The notes under the pieces: model-generated
Databases searched by the model: none
What the model saw: only the letters and a program-made list of their open reading frames with translations
What the model was told of the DNA's origin: nothing
NCBI GenBank assembly: GCA_036563615.1
Contig: DATCMB010000020.1
Location: 1 to 64,000, forward strand
DNA from: Candidatus Binatia bacterium
Lineage (GTDB): Bacteria > Desulfobacterota > Binatia > UBA12015
Direction: 5' to 3'
Length of the DNA: 64,000 nucleotides
Translations under genes and position numbers: made by a program
Shown here: piece by piece, positions 40,902 through 49,939 of the stretch
Position numbering within the stretch: position 1 is the first letter of the stretch
How the letters are laid out: each line of letters opens with the position of its first letter

Positions 40902-41444
40902 ATGGGCAAGCGGGTCGAGTCGCACGGGAAGGGCGTCGTCAAGCTGATCGCGGTCTGCCTGTGCGGCATTCTGGGGACGGCGGTGGCGGTGTCGCTCGCG
41001 GACGCGCGGATGGTCGAGGCGGTGCCCGACTCCGCGGTGGTCTCGACCTCCACGGTGGTCGAGACCCGCGTGGTGGAACCCGTACCCGACTCCACCGAGG
41101 ACAGCTCGTTCTCGGCCTACGGTCCGCCGATCGGCCTCAACGAGGTGCCCCCGGAGGAGGACGCGTTCGCAGCCCATCGTCCGATCGCGCCCGAGCCCTG
41201 GAACCGCGCCGTGAGCCTCGACCTCAGCCTGGGCTCGCTGCTCATCAACACGGTCTTCTTCCCGGTGAAGCTCGCCGTCGGCATCGTCGGTGCCGAGATC
41301 GGCGGCCTCGCGGGCGCGATGAACGGTGGCGATCAGGAAGCGGCGCGTGGCGTGTGGAACGTCACCACCGACGGCTCGTACTTCGTCACGCCGGCGGCGC
41401 TCGACGGACGCGAGCAGTTCACGCTCGGCAGCGACGCTCCCTGA
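40902..41444 (+). CDS. Secreted hypothetical protein
   Basis: A 180-residue protein with a signal or anchor segment (VVKLIAVCLCGILGTAVAVS) followed by a Val/Ser/Thr/Glu-rich spacer. The conserved-looking C-terminal half has an amphipathic or membrane stretch SLLINTVFFPVKLAVGIVGA, a Gly-rich turn GGLAGAMNGGDQ, and VWNVTTDGSYFVTPAAL. The family name is unknown to me. An AT-poor 115-bp upstream region shows no firm promoter. Functions in the envelope are likely. Confidence 0.6.
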   Translation: MGKRVESHGKGVVKLIAVCLCGILGTAVAVSLADARMVEAVPDSAVVSTSTVVETRVVEPVPDSTEDSSFSAYGPPIGLNEVPPEEDAFAAHRPIAPEPWNRAVSLDLSLGSLLINTVFFPVKLAVGIVGAEIGGLAGAMNGGDQEAARGVWNVTTDGSYFVTPAALDGREQFTLGSDAP

Positions 41445-41451
41445 GCGGGTC

Positions 41452-42249
41452 TCAGGTCGCGCTCGTCTCGACCTCGATCCCTAGCGTCACGAGCGCTTCG
41501 AGCAGTCCTGCGCGGTAGCTCGGCCAGCGTAGCGCGCTCGCGGCCCACCACTCGTCGTCCGCCTCCGCGGCGACGGCGACGCCGAACGGCCCGTCGAGCC
41601 GCTCGGTGAAGACCAGCAGGTCGCCCGACGCGGTGTCCTCGAGCAGTGCGCCGCGCAGGTCGGCGGTGTCGCGCACCAGCGCCACCTCCGAGCCGCAGCC
41701 GAGGAACGACGGCGAGAGCGCGAGCGGCTCGGGTAGCCCCGAATCCGCGTCCTCCGGGGCTCCGGACGCTGGCCCGATGCCGGTTTCGCCGAACGCCGCA
41801 AGCTCCTTGGCGAGGTCCTCGGGGTGGACCAGCACCTCGCCCTCGCGCGCGCGTCGCCGCACCGCGCGGGCGACGTAGACCCGCGGCGGCAGCTCGTCCG
41901 GACGGACGAGCCCCGCGAACACCTCGAGCGCGAGATCGGCGGCGCGGCGTGGCTCGTGATCGGCGACGGCGCGGCGCAGCTCGCTCGCGGCGCCGTCGCG
42001 CAGCGCGGCGTCGATCGCGTCCTCGAGACGGCTCGCGAGCGACCGCAGGTGGTCGCAGTCTTCCTCGTTGGGGCGGCTCGTGTCGCCGTCGCGCAGCGCC
42101 CGGCGCACGCCGTTTCCGCGCCGTAGCGCTTCTCCGAGGATCTCGTCGGCCAGCGCCGCGGTGCGTTGCAATCGGTTCGCGATCGCGTGGCGATCGATCA
42201 CCTGCTGCAGCAGATCGGCGAACGCTTCGTCGCGCTCGTGTACGGGCAT
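41452..42249 (-). CDS. Hypothetical protein
   Basis: A 265-residue soluble protein, acidic, with Leu-rich helical sequence in the first 130 residues (LLQQVIDRHAIANRLQRTAA, HLRSLASRLEDAIDAAL) and a mixed C-terminal domain (LLVFTERLDGPFGVAVAAEA, EWWAASALRWPSYRAGLLEA). Third-position GC bias and an intact frame support coding. No family is recognised. It is convergent with the secreted protein gene and divergent from the ferritin-like gene. Confidence 0.6.
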   Translation of the reverse strand: MPVHERDEAFADLLQQVIDRHAIANRLQRTAALADEILGEALRRGNGVRRALRDGDTSRPNEEDCDHLRSLASRLEDAIDAALRDGAASELRRAVADHEPRRAADLALEVFAGLVRPDELPPRVYVARAVRRRAREGEVLVHPEDLAKELAAFGETGIGPASGAPEDADSGLPEPLALSPSFLGCGSEVALVRDTADLRGALLEDTASGDLLVFTERLDGPFGVAVAAEADDEWWAASALRWPSYRAGLLEALVTLGIEVETSAT

Positions 42250-42330
42250 GCTGCGAGCGTAGCAGGCGGACGCACCGTCCGCGCCCGGCTTTACGCCTTT
42301 CCGAGCGGACTGCTAGAGATCGACTTCGTC

Positions 42331-42939
42331 ATGCCTCGCACCGTGCGTCGGACCACCATTCCCGAGGTTCTCGAGGTCGCGCTCGAGCTCGAGCGCAAGA
42401 CCATGGAGCTCTACGCGGAGTTCGTCCGGCTGTTCCGGGACGACGAAGAGCTGCGCCAGTTCTGGTTCAACATGGCCCGCCACGAGGCGGGACACTGCGG
42501 CGCGCTCATGCTGGTCGAGTGCATTCTGCGCAACGACCCCGATCTCGGCGGCGAGACCAAGGTGCTGTTCGACACCTCGACCGGCATCCGCTTGCGCTCG
42601 CTGCTCGCGGGGTACCGCCGCGAGCTGCGTCGTGGGATCACGCGCGAGCGGGCGTTCGAGATGGCGGTCGACCTCGAGAGCTCGGAGCTCGAGGACGTCG
42701 TCGTCGACCTGTTGCAGGTGGTGCAGGATCCGAGCTGGCGCGATCAGGCCGTCAAGATGTTGATTCACGACCTGAGCGACATGAGCTACATGATCGAGCG
42801 CCACACCAAGGACGAGCGCCTGCTGGCGCGCGCCGATGCGCTCGTCGAGCGTCGCATCGGTCGCACCGGCACGACGAGCGCCGCGGCGAACCGGGCCGCA
42901 GCGCGACGCGCGGGGAGCGGCAGCTCCCGCCGACGCTGA
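42331..42939 (+). CDS. Ferritin-like/rubrerythrin-like protein
   Basis: About 202 residues. Helix motifs VLEVALELERKTMELYAEFV, FWFNMARHEAGHCGALM, MAVDLESSELEDVVVDL and KMLIHDLSDMSYMIERH place Glu and ExxH-like ligands at ferritin-like spacing. The pair MELYAEF / RHEAGH supports a di-iron site. Function in iron or peroxide handling is likely. The basic Ala/Arg/Ser tail after residue ~175 is unusual. No clear ribosome binding site is seen before ATG 42331. Confidence 0.7.
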   Translation: MPRTVRRTTIPEVLEVALELERKTMELYAEFVRLFRDDEELRQFWFNMARHEAGHCGALMLVECILRNDPDLGGETKVLFDTSTGIRLRSLLAGYRRELRRGITRERAFEMAVDLESSELEDVVVDLLQVVQDPSWRDQAVKMLIHDLSDMSYMIERHTKDERLLARADALVERRIGRTGTTSAAANRAAARRAGSGSSRRR

Positions 42940-43095
42940 TCCGCGACCGACGCCGATCAGCTGGGACGACGAGCCAAGCCCGCGCGTGGTCGGCGCCGAG
43001 CGCGGCGTCCGCCGAGCGACGCGTCCGACGATCGTCGCGACGCGCTTGCGTTCCGGGTCTTGAACCCCGTTCGCGCCGACTTAGTTTTTGACGCG

Positions 43096-43257
43096 ATGGA
43101 ACCGCAAGTCACGGAGCGCGACGTCGCGATGCTTTTGCTGAACGAGGACGCGCTGCTCGCTCTGGGCGCCGTGCTCGGCTGGAAGGCGAGGGCAGCGCTC
43201 GAGGGCTCGTTGCGAGACGAGGATCTCGCACGCGCCGCCGGAACGCTGCCCGCCTAA
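43096..43257 (+). CDS. Small hypothetical protein
   Basis: A 53-codon ORF (MEPQVTERDVAMLLLNEDAL...) with amphipathic Leu/Ala-rich helices and no known family. GTG/TTG options upstream (43060) lengthen it to 65. It lies alone between a ferritin-like gene and an XRE regulator. Weak support. Confidence 0.35.
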   Translation: MEPQVTERDVAMLLLNEDALLALGAVLGWKARAALEGSLRDEDLARAAGTLPA

Positions 43258-43275
43258 CCCATTCGGGCGCGGCGC

Positions 43276-43512
43276 TCAGCTGTCCGAGCGCGGCCCGTTG
43301 GTCTGATCGCGCGGCGTCGGCTCGACGAAGATTCCGTGGTTGCTGGCGAGACGCGCGATGGTCGCGCGAGCGAGCTTGCTCGGCTCGGAGTGACCATTCT
43401 CCCAACGGTTGACCGTGCTCACGGTGATACCCAGGGCGTGTGCGAACTCCTCCTGGGTCATCGAAAGCTTGTTGCGCATGTCCCGAATGGAAAGTCCCGT
43501 GCTCTTCGACAT
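43276..43512 (-). CDS. XRE-family helix-turn-helix regulator
   Basis: About 78 residues from ATG 43512, chosen for its GGAGG ribosome binding site; a longer 43587 start is unlikely. The HTH is LSMTQEEFAHALGITVSTVN followed by RWENGHSEPSKL, the classic XRE/lambda-repressor pattern. The C-terminal part is short and polar, so it is probably a DNA-binding protein without a ligand domain. The target is unknown. A 14-bp inverted repeat at 43630-43643 could be its site. Confidence 0.85.
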   Translation of the reverse strand: MSKSTGLSIRDMRNKLSMTQEEFAHALGITVSTVNRWENGHSEPSKLARATIARLASNHGIFVEPTPRDQTNGPRSDS

Positions 43513-43629
43513 CGTGGAAATTGCCTCCTGATCCACCCTCACGGGCGGCTCTTCCCGGTGGACGCGCCTGGGCAGCTGTTTGTTCAAACGCCACGGCGAA
43601 TCCGCACGCGTTTCCCGAAAGCAATCGAC

Positions 43630-43643
43630 GTGCCCCTGGGCAC
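43630..43643. promoter_or_regulatory. GTGCCC-CT-GGGCAC inverted repeat upstream of the XRE gene
   Basis: A 6-2-6 perfect inverted repeat in the 403-base gene-free gap 43513-43915, 118 bases upstream of the XRE start. It may be an operator for that regulator or a chance hairpin. I see no other feature in this gap: no tRNA, and no convincing small ORF. Confidence 0.25.
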
Positions 43644-43915
43644 GCGAAAAGACCCGGATTTTGCGTGGGTCGGAAGGGGCCGCGGCGCGACGCGAGCGAC
43701 AATCGAGTGACGCGCTAAGGCGTTTCTCGACGCTGCCGTAGCGCTCGCGACGCGGTGCGCTCGTGGATTCTCCTTGCGCGGCGAGCGCGAGACCTCGGGT
43801 CCACGTGGCGACGCGAGGCCACGGCTGGCGCCCGCACGTCCCGCTCGCTACCTCGTGCGGAGGGGAACGCGGGGTGCGGGGTTCAAGGGACGGTACGACT
43901 CGAGCTCACGGCGGC

Positions 43916-44941
43916 ATGGCAGAAACGAGCACGCCGGGCGCCAATCACGCGACGGCCACGGCGCTGGCGCGCGCCAACGTCGCCCTGGTGAAGTACTGGG
44001 GCAAGCGTGACGAGAAGCGGAACCTGCCCGCCGTCGGCAGCATCTCGTTGACGCTCGACGGCCTCAAGGCCGTCGCCAGCGTGACGCTCGCGAGCCCGGG
44101 GACGCGTCCCCGGTTCCGCCACGGCGGCGCCGAGGTGACGGGTGTCGCCGGCGAGCGGATGGCGCGCTTTCTCGATCGACTGACCGGCGAGAGCGCGAAG
44201 GTCGAAGCCTGCGTCGACGTCGAGGCGAGCTTTCCGGTCGGCGCCGGGCTCGCGTCGTCAGCGGCGATCTACTGCGCCGTCACCGCGGCGACGCTGTCGG
44301 CGCTCGACCGTCGCGTCGACCTCGTGACGCTGTCCGGCCTCGCGCGCGAGGGATCCGGCTCCGCCGCGCGCTCGGTGTTCGGCGGCTTCGTCGAGTGGCG
44401 CCGCGGCGAGGCCGAGGACGGCAGCGACTCGACGGCCTACCAGCTCCTGCCCGAGTCGGCCTGGGACGTCGCGATGCTGGTCGCGATCACCAGCGAGGCG
44501 ATGAAGCGCACGGCGTCGCGCGACGCGATGGCGCACGTCGCCGCGACCTCGCCGCTCTACCGCGGCTGGCTCGACGCGCAGGAAGAGGACCTCGCCGCGA
44601 TGCGGCGTGCGATCGCCGAGCGCGACCTCGAGACGGTCGGCCGGATCGCCGAGGAGAACTGCCTGCGCATGCACGCGACGTCGTTCGCCGCGCGGCCGCC
44701 GGTCTTCTTCTGGTCGCCTGCGACGCTCGCCGCGATGGACGCGGTGCGGCGCACGCGCGACGAGGGCATCGGCTGCTGGTTCACGATCGACGCCGGGCCG
44801 CAGGTGAAGGTGCTGTGCGCCGCGCGCGACGCCGACGCCGTCGCCGAGCGTCTGCGCGCCGTGCCCGGGGTGCTGCGCGTCCTGCGCTGCGCGCCCGGAG
44901 CGGGCGTGGAGATGAAGCAGGGCGCCGCTCCATGGAGGTGA
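43916..44941 (+). CDS. mvaD: Diphosphomevalonate decarboxylase
   Basis: A 341-residue GHMP-fold enzyme that turns mevalonate 5-diphosphate into isopentenyl diphosphate. Signature motifs: RANVALVKYWGKRDEKRNLP, VGAGLASSAAIYCAVTAA (P-loop-like), GSGSAARSVFGGFVEW with catalytic Asp/Ser/Arg region, and IDAGPQVKVLC. It is the first gene of the block, but the last pathway enzyme. Its ATG at 43916 lacks a strong ribosome binding site (GGCGGC). The following gene overlaps by ten bases. Confidence 0.93.
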   Translation: MAETSTPGANHATATALARANVALVKYWGKRDEKRNLPAVGSISLTLDGLKAVASVTLASPGTRPRFRHGGAEVTGVAGERMARFLDRLTGESAKVEACVDVEASFPVGAGLASSAAIYCAVTAATLSALDRRVDLVTLSGLAREGSGSAARSVFGGFVEWRRGEAEDGSDSTAYQLLPESAWDVAMLVAITSEAMKRTASRDAMAHVAATSPLYRGWLDAQEEDLAAMRRAIAERDLETVGRIAEENCLRMHATSFAARPPVFFWSPATLAAMDAVRRTRDEGIGCWFTIDAGPQVKVLCAARDADAVAERLRAVPGVLRVLRCAPGAGVEMKQGAAPWR

Positions 44942-46011
44942 CGGTGTCGGCGCCGGGAAAGCTGTTCGTGACCGGCGAGTACGGCGTGGTCGCGGGCGGC
45001 CCCGCTGTCGTCGCGGCGGTGTCGCGGCGCTTGCGCGTGCGGGCACGCGCGCGTCGCGGATCCGGCCACGTGTACGTGCGCCGCGGCGCGGAGTCCGTCC
45101 GCTGCTCGTTCGCGACCGAGCGCTTCGACGATCTTCCCGCCGACGTGCGCTTCGTCGCCGGCGCCGCCGTCGTCGCGGCGCGGACGCTCGAGCTGCGCGA
45201 GGTCGACGTCGAGATCGACACCGAGAGCGAGCTCGATCGGGGCACGGAGAAGACCGGGCTGGGCGGCAGCGCCGCGGTCAGCGCCGCGACGGTGGCGGCG
45301 CTGCACGCGCTCGCCGGGCGTCGCCTCGACGACGAGCGTGGCGCGCGCGAGCGCGCCGCCACCGCGGTGTACGCGCACCGTCTGGTTCAGGGCGGCGGCT
45401 CGGGCGCGGACGTCGTCTGCTGCACCGTGGGCGGCCTCGTCTGGACCGCGGGGCTCGACGGACGCGACGTGCCGCGCGACGTGAGCGACTGCGTGCGACG
45501 CGTGCGCGAGACGCCGCCGCCGCGCTTCACCCACCTCACGCTTCCGAATGAGTTCGCGCTCGAGATGGTCGCGACCGGCACCGCGTGCGCGACCGGACCG
45601 CGCGTCGCGCGCTTCGTCGCGAAGCTCTCGGAAGACGAGACGAGCGCCGCGTCGCTCCGCGCCTGGACGGCCGGCATGGCGGCGGCGGTCGACGCTTTCC
45701 GCGACGGCTGCGCGAGCGGCGATCCCGCGCGAGTGCTCGGGGCGCTGCACGCCGCTGGGCGGCTGCTCGAGCGGCTCGGTGCGGTCACGTCGATCCGGAT
45801 CTTCAATCCAGCATTGCGCCGCGCGAGCGCCGTCGGGCGTGCGCTCGGCGCGGTCGTGAAGCCGTCGGGAGCCGGCGGCGGCGACTGCGCGATCGCGATC
45901 GTGCCGGACGGCCTGCGCGAGCGTCTGCGCGCCGCCTGGCGCGAGGCCGGTTTGCAGCCGCTCGACGCGACGCTCGACACCGACGGCGCACGGCTCGAGG
46001 AGACACGATGA
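44932..46011 (+). CDS. mvaK2: Phosphomevalonate kinase
   Basis: A 359-residue GHMP kinase. The N-terminus SAPGKLFVTGEYGVVAGGPA, the ATP loop GLGGSAAVSAATVAALHA, and C-terminal KPSGAGGGDCAIAIV define the family; it phosphorylates mevalonate 5-phosphate to the diphosphate. Mevalonate kinase is the alternative, but a separate gene at 48421 fits that better and this one has the phosphomevalonate-kinase-type LFVTGEYGVV. ATG 44932 overlaps the decarboxylase end by ten bases and its stop overlaps fni. Confidence 0.85.
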   Translation: MEVTVSAPGKLFVTGEYGVVAGGPAVVAAVSRRLRVRARARRGSGHVYVRRGAESVRCSFATERFDDLPADVRFVAGAAVVAARTLELREVDVEIDTESELDRGTEKTGLGGSAAVSAATVAALHALAGRRLDDERGARERAATAVYAHRLVQGGGSGADVVCCTVGGLVWTAGLDGRDVPRDVSDCVRRVRETPPPRFTHLTLPNEFALEMVATGTACATGPRVARFVAKLSEDETSAASLRAWTAGMAAAVDAFRDGCASGDPARVLGALHAAGRLLERLGAVTSIRIFNPALRRASAVGRALGAVVKPSGAGGGDCAIAIVPDGLRERLRAAWREAGLQPLDATLDTDGARLEETR

Positions 46012-47108
46012 GACATCGCGGCGAGGCGAAGGCGGTCGCGCACGACGACGTGGCGGCGCGCAAGCAATCGCACCTCGACCTGTGCATACGCGAGGACGTC
46101 GAGGCGGCGGAGAAGAGCACGCTGTTCGAGCAGGTCGAGCTGGTGCACGACGCGCTCCCCGATCTCGCGGTCGACGACATCGACCTGCGCACCCGCTGGC
46201 TCGGCAAGGAGCTCGCGGCGCCGCTGGTCATCACCGGGATGACCGGCGGCACCGAGGAAGCGTTCGCGGTCAACCGCGACCTCGCGCGCATCGCCGAGGA
46301 GACGCGCATCGCGTTCGGTCTCGGTAGCCAGCGCGCGATGCACAAGCGACCCGAGTCGGCGTGGACGTACCGGATTCGCGAGTTCGCGCCGACGACCGTG
46401 CTGCTCGCCAACATCGGCCTCGCGCAGGCGCGGGAGATGACCGCGAAGGAGCTCGAGCCGCTGATCGCCGCGATCTCCGCGGACGCGCTCTGCCTCCACC
46501 TGAACGTCGCGCAGGAGCTGATCCAGCCCGAGGGCGACCGCGACTTCCGCGACGGCACGCGGACCTTCCGCCGCCTGTGTCGCGAGCTCGAGGTCCCGAT
46601 CGTCGCCAAGGAAACGGGCTGCGGCGTGTCGCGCGAGGTGGCGCTCCGCCTGCGCGCGGCGGGCGTCAAGCACATCGACGTGTCGGGCGCCGGCGGGACA
46701 TCGTGGGTGCGCATCGAGGCGCTGCGCACGCCGCGGGGCTCGAGCCTCGGCGACCTGTACCGCGACTGGGGCATCCCGACGGCGGCGAGCCTGCTGCAGC
46801 TGCGCGGGATCGGCGTGCAGACGATCGCGAGCGGCGGCATCCGCGACGGCCTCGACGCGGCGAAGGCGATCGCGCTCGGTGCGAGCCTGGTCGGCTTCGC
46901 GCTGCCGGTCTACCAGGCGTACCGCGAGGGCGGGGCGGAGGCGGCGCGCGCCTTCATCGACGGCGTGATCGCGGGGCTGCGCATGGCCATGCTGCTCACG
47001 GGCAGCCGCACGCTCGCGGATCTGCGTCGCGCGCCGACGGTCATCGGTCCGACGCTCGAGCGCTGGCAACCCGGTCGCCGCCCGCTGAGACGGAGGAGAG
47101 GATCGTGA
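46008..47108 (+). CDS. fni: Isopentenyl-diphosphate isomerase, type 2 (FMN)
   Basis: A 366-residue FMN/NADPH-dependent isomerase, TIM-barrel fold. Motifs: HLDLCIREDVE, PLVITGMTGGTEEA, FGLGSQRAMHKRP, LHLNVAQELIQPEGDRDF, KETGCGVSREVALRLRAAGV, DVSGAGGTSW and SGGIRDGLDAAKAIALGASL. It interconverts IPP and DMAPP. It is unrelated to type 1 Idi. Start and stop overlap neighbours (ATGA, GTGA), so translation is coupled. Confidence 0.95.
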   Translation: MRHRGEAKAVAHDDVAARKQSHLDLCIREDVEAAEKSTLFEQVELVHDALPDLAVDDIDLRTRWLGKELAAPLVITGMTGGTEEAFAVNRDLARIAEETRIAFGLGSQRAMHKRPESAWTYRIREFAPTTVLLANIGLAQAREMTAKELEPLIAAISADALCLHLNVAQELIQPEGDRDFRDGTRTFRRLCRELEVPIVAKETGCGVSREVALRLRAAGVKHIDVSGAGGTSWVRIEALRTPRGSSLGDLYRDWGIPTAASLLQLRGIGVQTIASGGIRDGLDAAKAIALGASLVGFALPVYQAYREGGAEAARAFIDGVIAGLRMAMLLTGSRTLADLRRAPTVIGPTLERWQPGRRPLRRRRGS

Positions 47109-48424
47109 GCGATCGTCGCGAGTCGCGCATTCCTGGATTTCACAGCCTGCCGGTCGCCGAGCGTCAAGCATTGATCTCGAGGGTCGCCGGGCTCACCGAC
47201 GAGGAGCGGGCGTCGCTGCTCTCCGAGGCGCCGTTGCCGCTCGCGACGGCGGCGAGGCTCACCGAGAACACGATCGGCGTCTACGCCCTGCCGCTCGGCG
47301 TGGCGCTGAACTTCGTGGTCAACGGACGCGACGTGCTCGTGCCGATGGTCACCGAGGAGCCGTCGGTGATCGCCGCGGCGAGCAACGCGGCGCGGCTCGC
47401 GCGCGGCGGTGGCGGCTTCGTCGCCGAGTCCGACCCGCCGTGCATGATCGCCCAGATCCAGCTCGTCGACGTGTCGGATCCGGAGGCTGCGTGCGAGCGC
47501 CTGCGCGAGGCCACTGCGCGGATCTGCGCGCGCGTCGACGAGGTCGAGCCCGGCATGGCGAGGCGCGGCGGCGGCGCGCGCGGCGTCGAGGCGCGCGTGA
47601 TCGAGGCGCCGCTCGGGCGCACCTTCGTCGTCGTGCATTTGCTGGTCGAGGTCGGGGACGCGATGGGCGCGAACGCGATCAACACGATCGCCGAGAAGAC
47701 CGCGCCGCTCGTCGCCGAGATCGCCGGCGGGACGCCGCACCTGCGCATCCTGTCGAACCTCACCGATCGCCGGAAGGCGCGCGCGACGGTGCGCTACCGG
47801 CACGCCGACCTCGAGATGCCGGGACGCTCCGGGGCGGAGGTCGCGGCCGCGGTCGAGCTCGCGAGCCTGTTCGCCGAGGCGGATCCGTACCGCGCGGCGA
47901 CGCACAACAAGGGCATCATGAACGGCATCGACGCGGTCGCGCTCGCGACGGGCAACGACTGGCGCGCGCTCGAGGCCGGCGCCCACGCGTACGCGTCGCG
48001 CGACGGACACTACGGCGCGCTCGCGACCTGGCGCGTCGAGGGGGACGCGCTCGTGGGCCGGATCGAGCTGCCGCTCGCGGTCGGCACGGTCGGCGCCACC
48101 GTCGACGGCAACCCGCGCGCACGCCTCGCGCTCAAGCTTCTCGGTGTCCGTGGGGCGCGCGAGCTCGCGGAGATCATGGCCGCGGTCGGTCTCGCGCAGA
48201 ACTTCGCCGCGCTGCGCGCGCTCGCGACCGAGGGCATCCAGAAGGGTCACATGTCGCGTCACGCGCGTGCGGTCGCGACCGCGGCCGGCGCGGCTCCCGA
48301 CGAGGTCGAGGCGATCGCCGAGGCGCTGATCGCGTCGGGCGAGATCAAGATCGAGCGCGCCCGTCAGCTGCTCGCCGCGCGTGCCGGGCGGAGCGGCGCA
48401 TCCGCGGCGCGCCCCACGTCGTGA
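47105..48424 (+). CDS. mvaA: Hydroxymethylglutaryl-CoA reductase, class II type
   Basis: About 439 residues. RIPGFHSLPVAERQALIS opens the protein as in Pseudomonas mevalonii and staphylococcal enzymes; EEPSVIAAASNAARL, GDAMGANAINTIAE, NKGIMNGIDAVALATGND and the catalytic His region GHMSRHARAV follow. It lacks the membrane anchor of eukaryotic class I enzymes. It makes mevalonate from HMG-CoA; catabolic use is possible, but its place inside the mevalonate block argues for synthesis. GTG 47105 overlaps fni and its stop overlaps the kinase. Confidence 0.94.
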   Translation: MSDRRESRIPGFHSLPVAERQALISRVAGLTDEERASLLSEAPLPLATAARLTENTIGVYALPLGVALNFVVNGRDVLVPMVTEEPSVIAAASNAARLARGGGGFVAESDPPCMIAQIQLVDVSDPEAACERLREATARICARVDEVEPGMARRGGGARGVEARVIEAPLGRTFVVVHLLVEVGDAMGANAINTIAEKTAPLVAEIAGGTPHLRILSNLTDRRKARATVRYRHADLEMPGRSGAEVAAAVELASLFAEADPYRAATHNKGIMNGIDAVALATGNDWRALEAGAHAYASRDGHYGALATWRVEGDALVGRIELPLAVGTVGATVDGNPRARLALKLLGVRGARELAEIMAAVGLAQNFAALRALATEGIQKGHMSRHARAVATAAGAAPDEVEAIAEALIASGEIKIERARQLLAARAGRSGASAARPTS

Positions 48425-49377
48425 GCGAGCGCGACGCCGCCGTCCCGCCGCTGCGGCTCGCCAGCGCTGCGGCGTCGGGCAAGGTGATCCTGCTCGGCGA
48501 GCACGTCGTCGTGCACGGGCAGCCGGCGATCGTCGCGGCCGTCGAGCGCGGCGTGCGCGTGACCGTCGCGCCGCGCGCGGCGGACGAGCCGACGCTGCCG
48601 CCGGATCTCGCCGACCCGCGGCTCCACTCTGCGGTCGAGCTCGCGGCGCGCTGCTGCGGCGTCGCGCCGGACGCGCTGCGGATCGAGGTCGAGGGCGATC
48701 TCCCGGTCGCGATGGGGCTCGGCAGCTCGGCGGCGCTCGCGGTGGCGCTGCTGCGCGCGCTCGCGGCGAGCGTCGACCACGAGCTCGCCGACGAGGCCGT
48801 CGCGCGCCACGCGCACGAGATCGAGAAGCTCTTTCACGGCACGCCGTCCGGCGTCGACAGCACGGCTGCGACCTACGGCGGCGTGCTCTGGTTCGAGATC
48901 GGACGCGGCGGCGAGCCACCGCGACACGAGCGCCTCGCGCTCCCCGAGCCGCTGCCGCTGCTCGTCCTCCTGTCGCACACGCCGCACACGACGGCGAGCA
49001 CGGTCGGCAGCCTGCGCCAGCGCGCGGCCGACGCGCCCGAGGTCTACCAGCCGGTGTTCGCGGCGGTCGGCGCGCTCGTCGCGTCGGCGCGCGACGCGCT
49101 GCTGCGCGGCGACCGCAAGCGGCTCGGCGAGCTGATGACGATGAACCACGGCCTGCTGCGCGCGTGCGGCGTCTCGACGGCGGAGCTCGACGCGCTGGTC
49201 GACGATGCGCTCGCCGCCGGCGCGCTCGGCGCGAAGCTCACCGGGGCGGGCGGCGGCGGCGCGATCATCGCGCTGCCCCCGGACGACGGCGAAGCGCTGC
49301 TCGCGGCGCTGCGCGCCCGCGGCCACGACGGCTTCATCGCGCGGCTCGGCGTCGCTCCCGACTTGGCGGTCTGCTAG
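48421..49377 (+). CDS. mvk: Mevalonate kinase
   Basis: A 318-residue GHMP kinase: SGKVILLGEHVVVHGQPAIV, the ATP loop MGLGSSAALAVALLRALA, and LTGAGGGGAIIAL near the end match mevalonate kinase; HGTPSGVDSTAATYGG carries the catalytic Asp. It catalyses the first phosphorylation of mevalonate. GTG 48421 overlaps the reductase stop by four bases. It ends the overlapping run; no HMG-CoA synthase gene is next to it. Confidence 0.93.
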   Translation: MSERDAAVPPLRLASAAASGKVILLGEHVVVHGQPAIVAAVERGVRVTVAPRAADEPTLPPDLADPRLHSAVELAARCCGVAPDALRIEVEGDLPVAMGLGSSAALAVALLRALAASVDHELADEAVARHAHEIEKLFHGTPSGVDSTAATYGGVLWFEIGRGGEPPRHERLALPEPLPLLVLLSHTPHTTASTVGSLRQRAADAPEVYQPVFAAVGALVASARDALLRGDRKRLGELMTMNHGLLRACGVSTAELDALVDDALAAGALGAKLTGAGGGGAIIALPPDDGEALLAALRARGHDGFIARLGVAPDLAVC

Positions 49378-49387
49378 AGGCGGCACG

Positions 49388-49600
49388 ATGGCGGCCAAGG
49401 CGAGCGGGCAAGCGAACGTCGCGCGCGAGAGGAAGGTTGCGCCCTCGACGTGGGTGCTGATCGCCGTCGTCGCCGCGACGCTGCTGCTCCTGCACACCGG
49501 CTACACGACCGGGGAGTGGCGCGGCGTGATCGTGACCGAGGTGCAGATCGCCGTCGTCGGCTTCGTCACCTGGCTCGCGGTGCGCGCGTCCGAGCGCTGA
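49388..49600 (+). CDS. Small membrane protein
   Basis: A 70-residue protein with two hydrophobic helices (WVLIAVVAATLLLLHTGY and IVTEVQIAVVGFVTWLAV). It lies ten bases after the mevalonate kinase stop, so may share the operon. No family is recognised. Confidence 0.5.
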   Translation: MAAKASGQANVARERKVAPSTWVLIAVVAATLLLLHTGYTTGEWRGVIVTEVQIAVVGFVTWLAVRASER

Positions 49601-49636
49601 CCCGCTCGCGCACGGCGGACGTCCCGACGCGCGAGC

Positions 49637-49939
49637 TCAGGCCGCGCCGTGGCGGCGCGCCAGCTCCTCCATCCGCTCCGCCAGCTCGAAGTCGCGCGCC
49701 GAGATGCCGCTCGCGTCGTGCGTCGTGAGGTCGACGCGCACGGTGCCGTAGACGTTGAACCACTCGGGGTGGTGGTTCATCCGCTCGGCGACGAGCGCCA
49801 CGGCGGCCATGAAGCCGAAGGCCGCGACGAAGTCGGGAAAGCGGTACTCGCGGTGCAGCTTGCCGCCCTCGAGCGTCCAGCCGGAAAGCGTCTTCAGCCG
49901 GCGCTCGACCTCGGCCGCATCCAGCTTCTGCAGCGCCAT
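49637..49939 (-). CDS. phhB: Pterin-4a-carbinolamine dehydratase
   Basis: A 100-residue protein. The family motif ERMNHHPEWFNVYGTVRVDL contains the catalytic His pair, and LTTHDASGISARDFELAERM closes the fold. It dehydrates 4a-hydroxytetrahydropterin made by aromatic amino acid hydroxylases; in some bacteria homologues help Moco or other routes. GGAGGTGA precedes ATG 49939. No phenylalanine hydroxylase gene is in the window. Confidence 0.93.
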   Translation of the reverse strand: MALQKLDAAEVERRLKTLSGWTLEGGKLHREYRFPDFVAAFGFMAAVALVAERMNHHPEWFNVYGTVRVDLTTHDASGISARDFELAERMEELARRHGAA

